From Hepsetus odoe (taxonomy: Eukaryota > Chordata > Actinopteri > Characiformes > Hepsetidae): a stretch of 64,000 bases of DNA. Shown piece by piece: positions 61,884-64,000 of the stretch. The stretch is taken from assembly GCA_017165825.1 (NCBI GenBank), contig CM029377.1:22509891-22573890 (forward strand), given 5' to 3'. Under the pieces are notes generated by a model. That model worked only from the letters and a program-made list of their open reading frames with translations. It was not told the origin of the DNA and did not search any database. The translations under genes and the position numbers were made by a program. Every line of letters begins with the position of its first letter. Position 1 is the stretch's first letter.

Positions 61884-64000
61884 GTACGTATCCACCCACA
61901 CTCAACACCAGGAACACCTGGGACAATCCATAGCCCAGCCTTTATGTCCAGCCTGCATGATGTATCTCAGCGTCTCACAAAGTGTGGTGCACACCACCTC
62001 TGTGCCTCTAGGGGGTGCAGGAGCAAAACTATAAAGTTTAAAAAAAGAAAATTTTAATCATAACTTTACTAGAGGCCATTGAGAAAGACCTGAGGTTTAA
62101 AGCATCTGCAGAAGACGTTGATGTCTTGTTCACATTGGCATGTCCCACTTATCTTAGTGGGACTGCTAGTAGCACTGAAGATTATTCACCTGCAACTGTA
62201 GAGACACTCTGTCCTCATTGGACAAGCAGTCAAGTTGGTTTTATATTGGATCTTCACTGGGTTTAAATGGCAAAATCTTCCAGGATATGTCAGGAATTAC
62301 TATCAGTAATTCAGATTGGGCTCAGATTGTCCAGTAAAGGAAGGAGAGTGTTTCATTAGCTTCGAGTTGACATGCAGGACTAAATAACAAAAACAACACA
62401 AAGGTCCTTCCTGCTGGCACAAAACTACAAGTGCGTCTGTGGAAGTAGGACGATAACCTAATTTTCAATGCTAGCAAGAGCTTTACGATGTTTCGATGTT
62501 TCCGCTGTGACTGATATCAATGCTTGCGCTGCATTTTATTCAGTAACTGTATTTCAGCACATACTAACCCTCTCTCTTCTCTTTCTCTCTTTTTTCGCCC
62601 TGGGGTATTTTGTGGTTTTCTTTATGGTTACTGTGTTATTTTTCTCTCCCCCTTCTTTCACTCGCTGCCCTGGGACGCTTAGCTCCCATTTGGATCAAAC
62701 CCCACCAAAGACACAGAGCAAGGTTTTAGCCACCTGCTCGTAAGTCAACACCACCTCGTGGAGAAAGAAGGAAGGAAAGAATGGAGGGCCTCCTCCAAGG
62801 CCTTTGCGAGATTCTCAATGCATAAAAAAAAGAAAACCACCTTTTCTGTTCATTTTTTCAATGCTTGATCCTTGTTGGCTCCTGCCAACAAACGAATTAT
62901 CCAAGCATTTTCTTTGTGCAAATTCAGACTCATGCTCGTTCTCTTCTGCATGTTTTCTTTCATTCATGCACAGTCAAAGCTGCCTATGGACGGACGGAGA
63001 ACCCAGACGGGAACATTAAACGAGGGTACAGGATGTCCATCCTGTGTGCAAAAGAACCTTTTACCATCTAAGCAATTCTTTTTTTTTGACCCTCATCTTT
63101 AATTCATCTCAAAACTGACCCGTCCTAAAGAAACTCAACTGACACACCAGTGCTGCTCCTATAAATGTGTTCATAGCTACTTCATAGCTTCATAGCTACT
63201 GGCACTCCGTTGGAAAGAACTTTAGGAAAGAATGATCATAGTTACGACAGAACAAACAAAAAGTGACTGAAAATTAAGTGAAAACTTACTTTACAAGTAA
63301 ATCAGAAGTAAAAACTTATTTTAAAAGCAAAACCTATATAAAAATTAGGTTAAACTTTCAACTTTGTTCATCTTTGTCCAGCCTCCAAGCTGTAGCTGTG
63401 AATTGCATAATTGTAGGACATTTCTGATACATTGACAAACTGGTGTACATTTAAAGAGTCTTAACATCTGTCTTCAAGTCATTAATGGAGTCCCTCAAAA
63501 CCAAAGCCCCAACCATGTTTTCCACAGCGTCCAGCTCCACTGCTTCTTTTTCTCTTCTTTACTCTCTTTCCTTTTCTTTCTTTTATCCTTGAGAATTCTC
63601 TCGATCCTTCCTTCAATTTCCACCGTACCATCATGGGCCATGAGCCTCTCCTCAGTGTCATTCTCGATGTGTGTCTTCCCATCATGAGCCCAAAAAAAAG
63701 TCCACCCTCTACCACTACTCCACCATAAAAGAAAGTTCCAAACAGATTACAGATTAGGGTCCAAAAAGTCCTGAAAAAGACCACAGGACAGAAAAGGCGT
63801 GTGTTTCTTTAGGTTTGGACTGAAGCTACAAGGCTGAGAAGCTTGCACCAAACCTTGGGGTTGCAGAGATTATCCTGGACAGAACTCCATAAAAAGTTTC
63901 CTAGAATGCAAGGACTTTTTATAAAAGCATTTTTTTTTTTTTTTTGAGATTACATTGATCCTACGTGGAACTGCTCTGAAAATGAGAAACAAAAAGTTTG
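61884..64000. other. intron after exon Z, no convincing exon
   Basis: 2.1 kb without a match to the remaining FAT1 tail (GYHWDTSDW, DIESDFPPPPEDFP and similar), so the C-terminal exon(s) lie beyond the window. Two exon-like pieces at 62683-62722 and 62974-63025 break the frame and were not accepted. No repeat family was recognised. Confidence 0.7.

Noticed and set aside
62683..62722. 40-nt exon-like piece after TGGGACGCTTAG, ending AAG|GTTTTA
   Set aside because: Forty nt shifts the frame, the donor is poor and the peptide matches nothing known.
62974..63025. Exon-like piece (VKAAYGRTENPDGNIKR) with a pyrimidine-rich acceptor and a GTACAG donor
   Set aside because: At 52 nt it does not fit between phase-1 neighbours, and read through it stops after 32 codons. 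The peptide is not part of the FAT1 tail I know. An alternative last exon is possible but unsupported.

Overview
The window is vertebrate genomic DNA, almost certainly from a ray-finned fish (teleost). It carries the 3' two thirds of one very large gene on the + strand, the atypical cadherin fat1 (a fish FAT1 orthologue; whether it is the fat1a or fat1b copy cannot be told from this sequence). I assigned 25 constitutive-looking exons between 4308 and 61883. All have canonical AG acceptors and GT donors, their phases agree at every junction, and together they give 9942 nt, or exactly 3314 codons with no frameshift or internal stop. Compared with human FAT1 from memory, this covers roughly residue 1110 to 4430. 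The large first coding exon (about ten cadherin repeats) lies upstream of base 1, and the last cytoplasmic exon(s) lie beyond base 64000.

Protein layout in the window: the end of one cadherin (EC) repeat and 24 further EC repeats (4308 to about 56640), a FAT-specific membrane-proximal region (to 57003), EGF1 (57285-57609), one laminin-G domain (58326 to about 59430), EGF2 to EGF5 (about 59440-60690), a single transmembrane helix (60753-60815) and the start of the cytoplasmic tail with a proline-rich stretch (to 61883). Five EGFs plus one LamG, together with the tail sequence, identify FAT1 rather than FAT2, FAT3 or FAT4. The 4068-nt exon at 41555-45622 alone encodes twelve complete EC repeats.

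Gene architecture is lopsided. Introns in the first 37 kb are long and full of repeats, while the last 20 kb packs in 17 exons. The non-coding part is dominated by simple repeats ((GT)n, (CA)n, (CT)n, (GA)n), two families of tRNA-derived SINEs, eight 3' fragments of one RTE-like LINE, a solo LTR nested in one of those fragments, foldback DNA elements, short retroposons with perfect 12-bp target duplications, and several degenerate minisatellites. No second gene, RNA gene or CRISPR array was found.

The most interesting points are (1) a candidate in-frame 69-nt cassette exon at 23615-23683, absent from the mammalian protein as I recall it; (2) three exons whose 3' splice sites are built from (TG)n microsatellites, all three a multiple of 3 nt, two of them coding one EGF-domain unit each; (3) a dispersed repeat family of unknown class present at least four times in this gene; (4) a minisatellite whose repeated core reads as a reverse-transcriptase VPQG motif on the - strand; and (5) a 512-nt intron largely made of two opposed SINEs. 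No wholly new biological system is evident.
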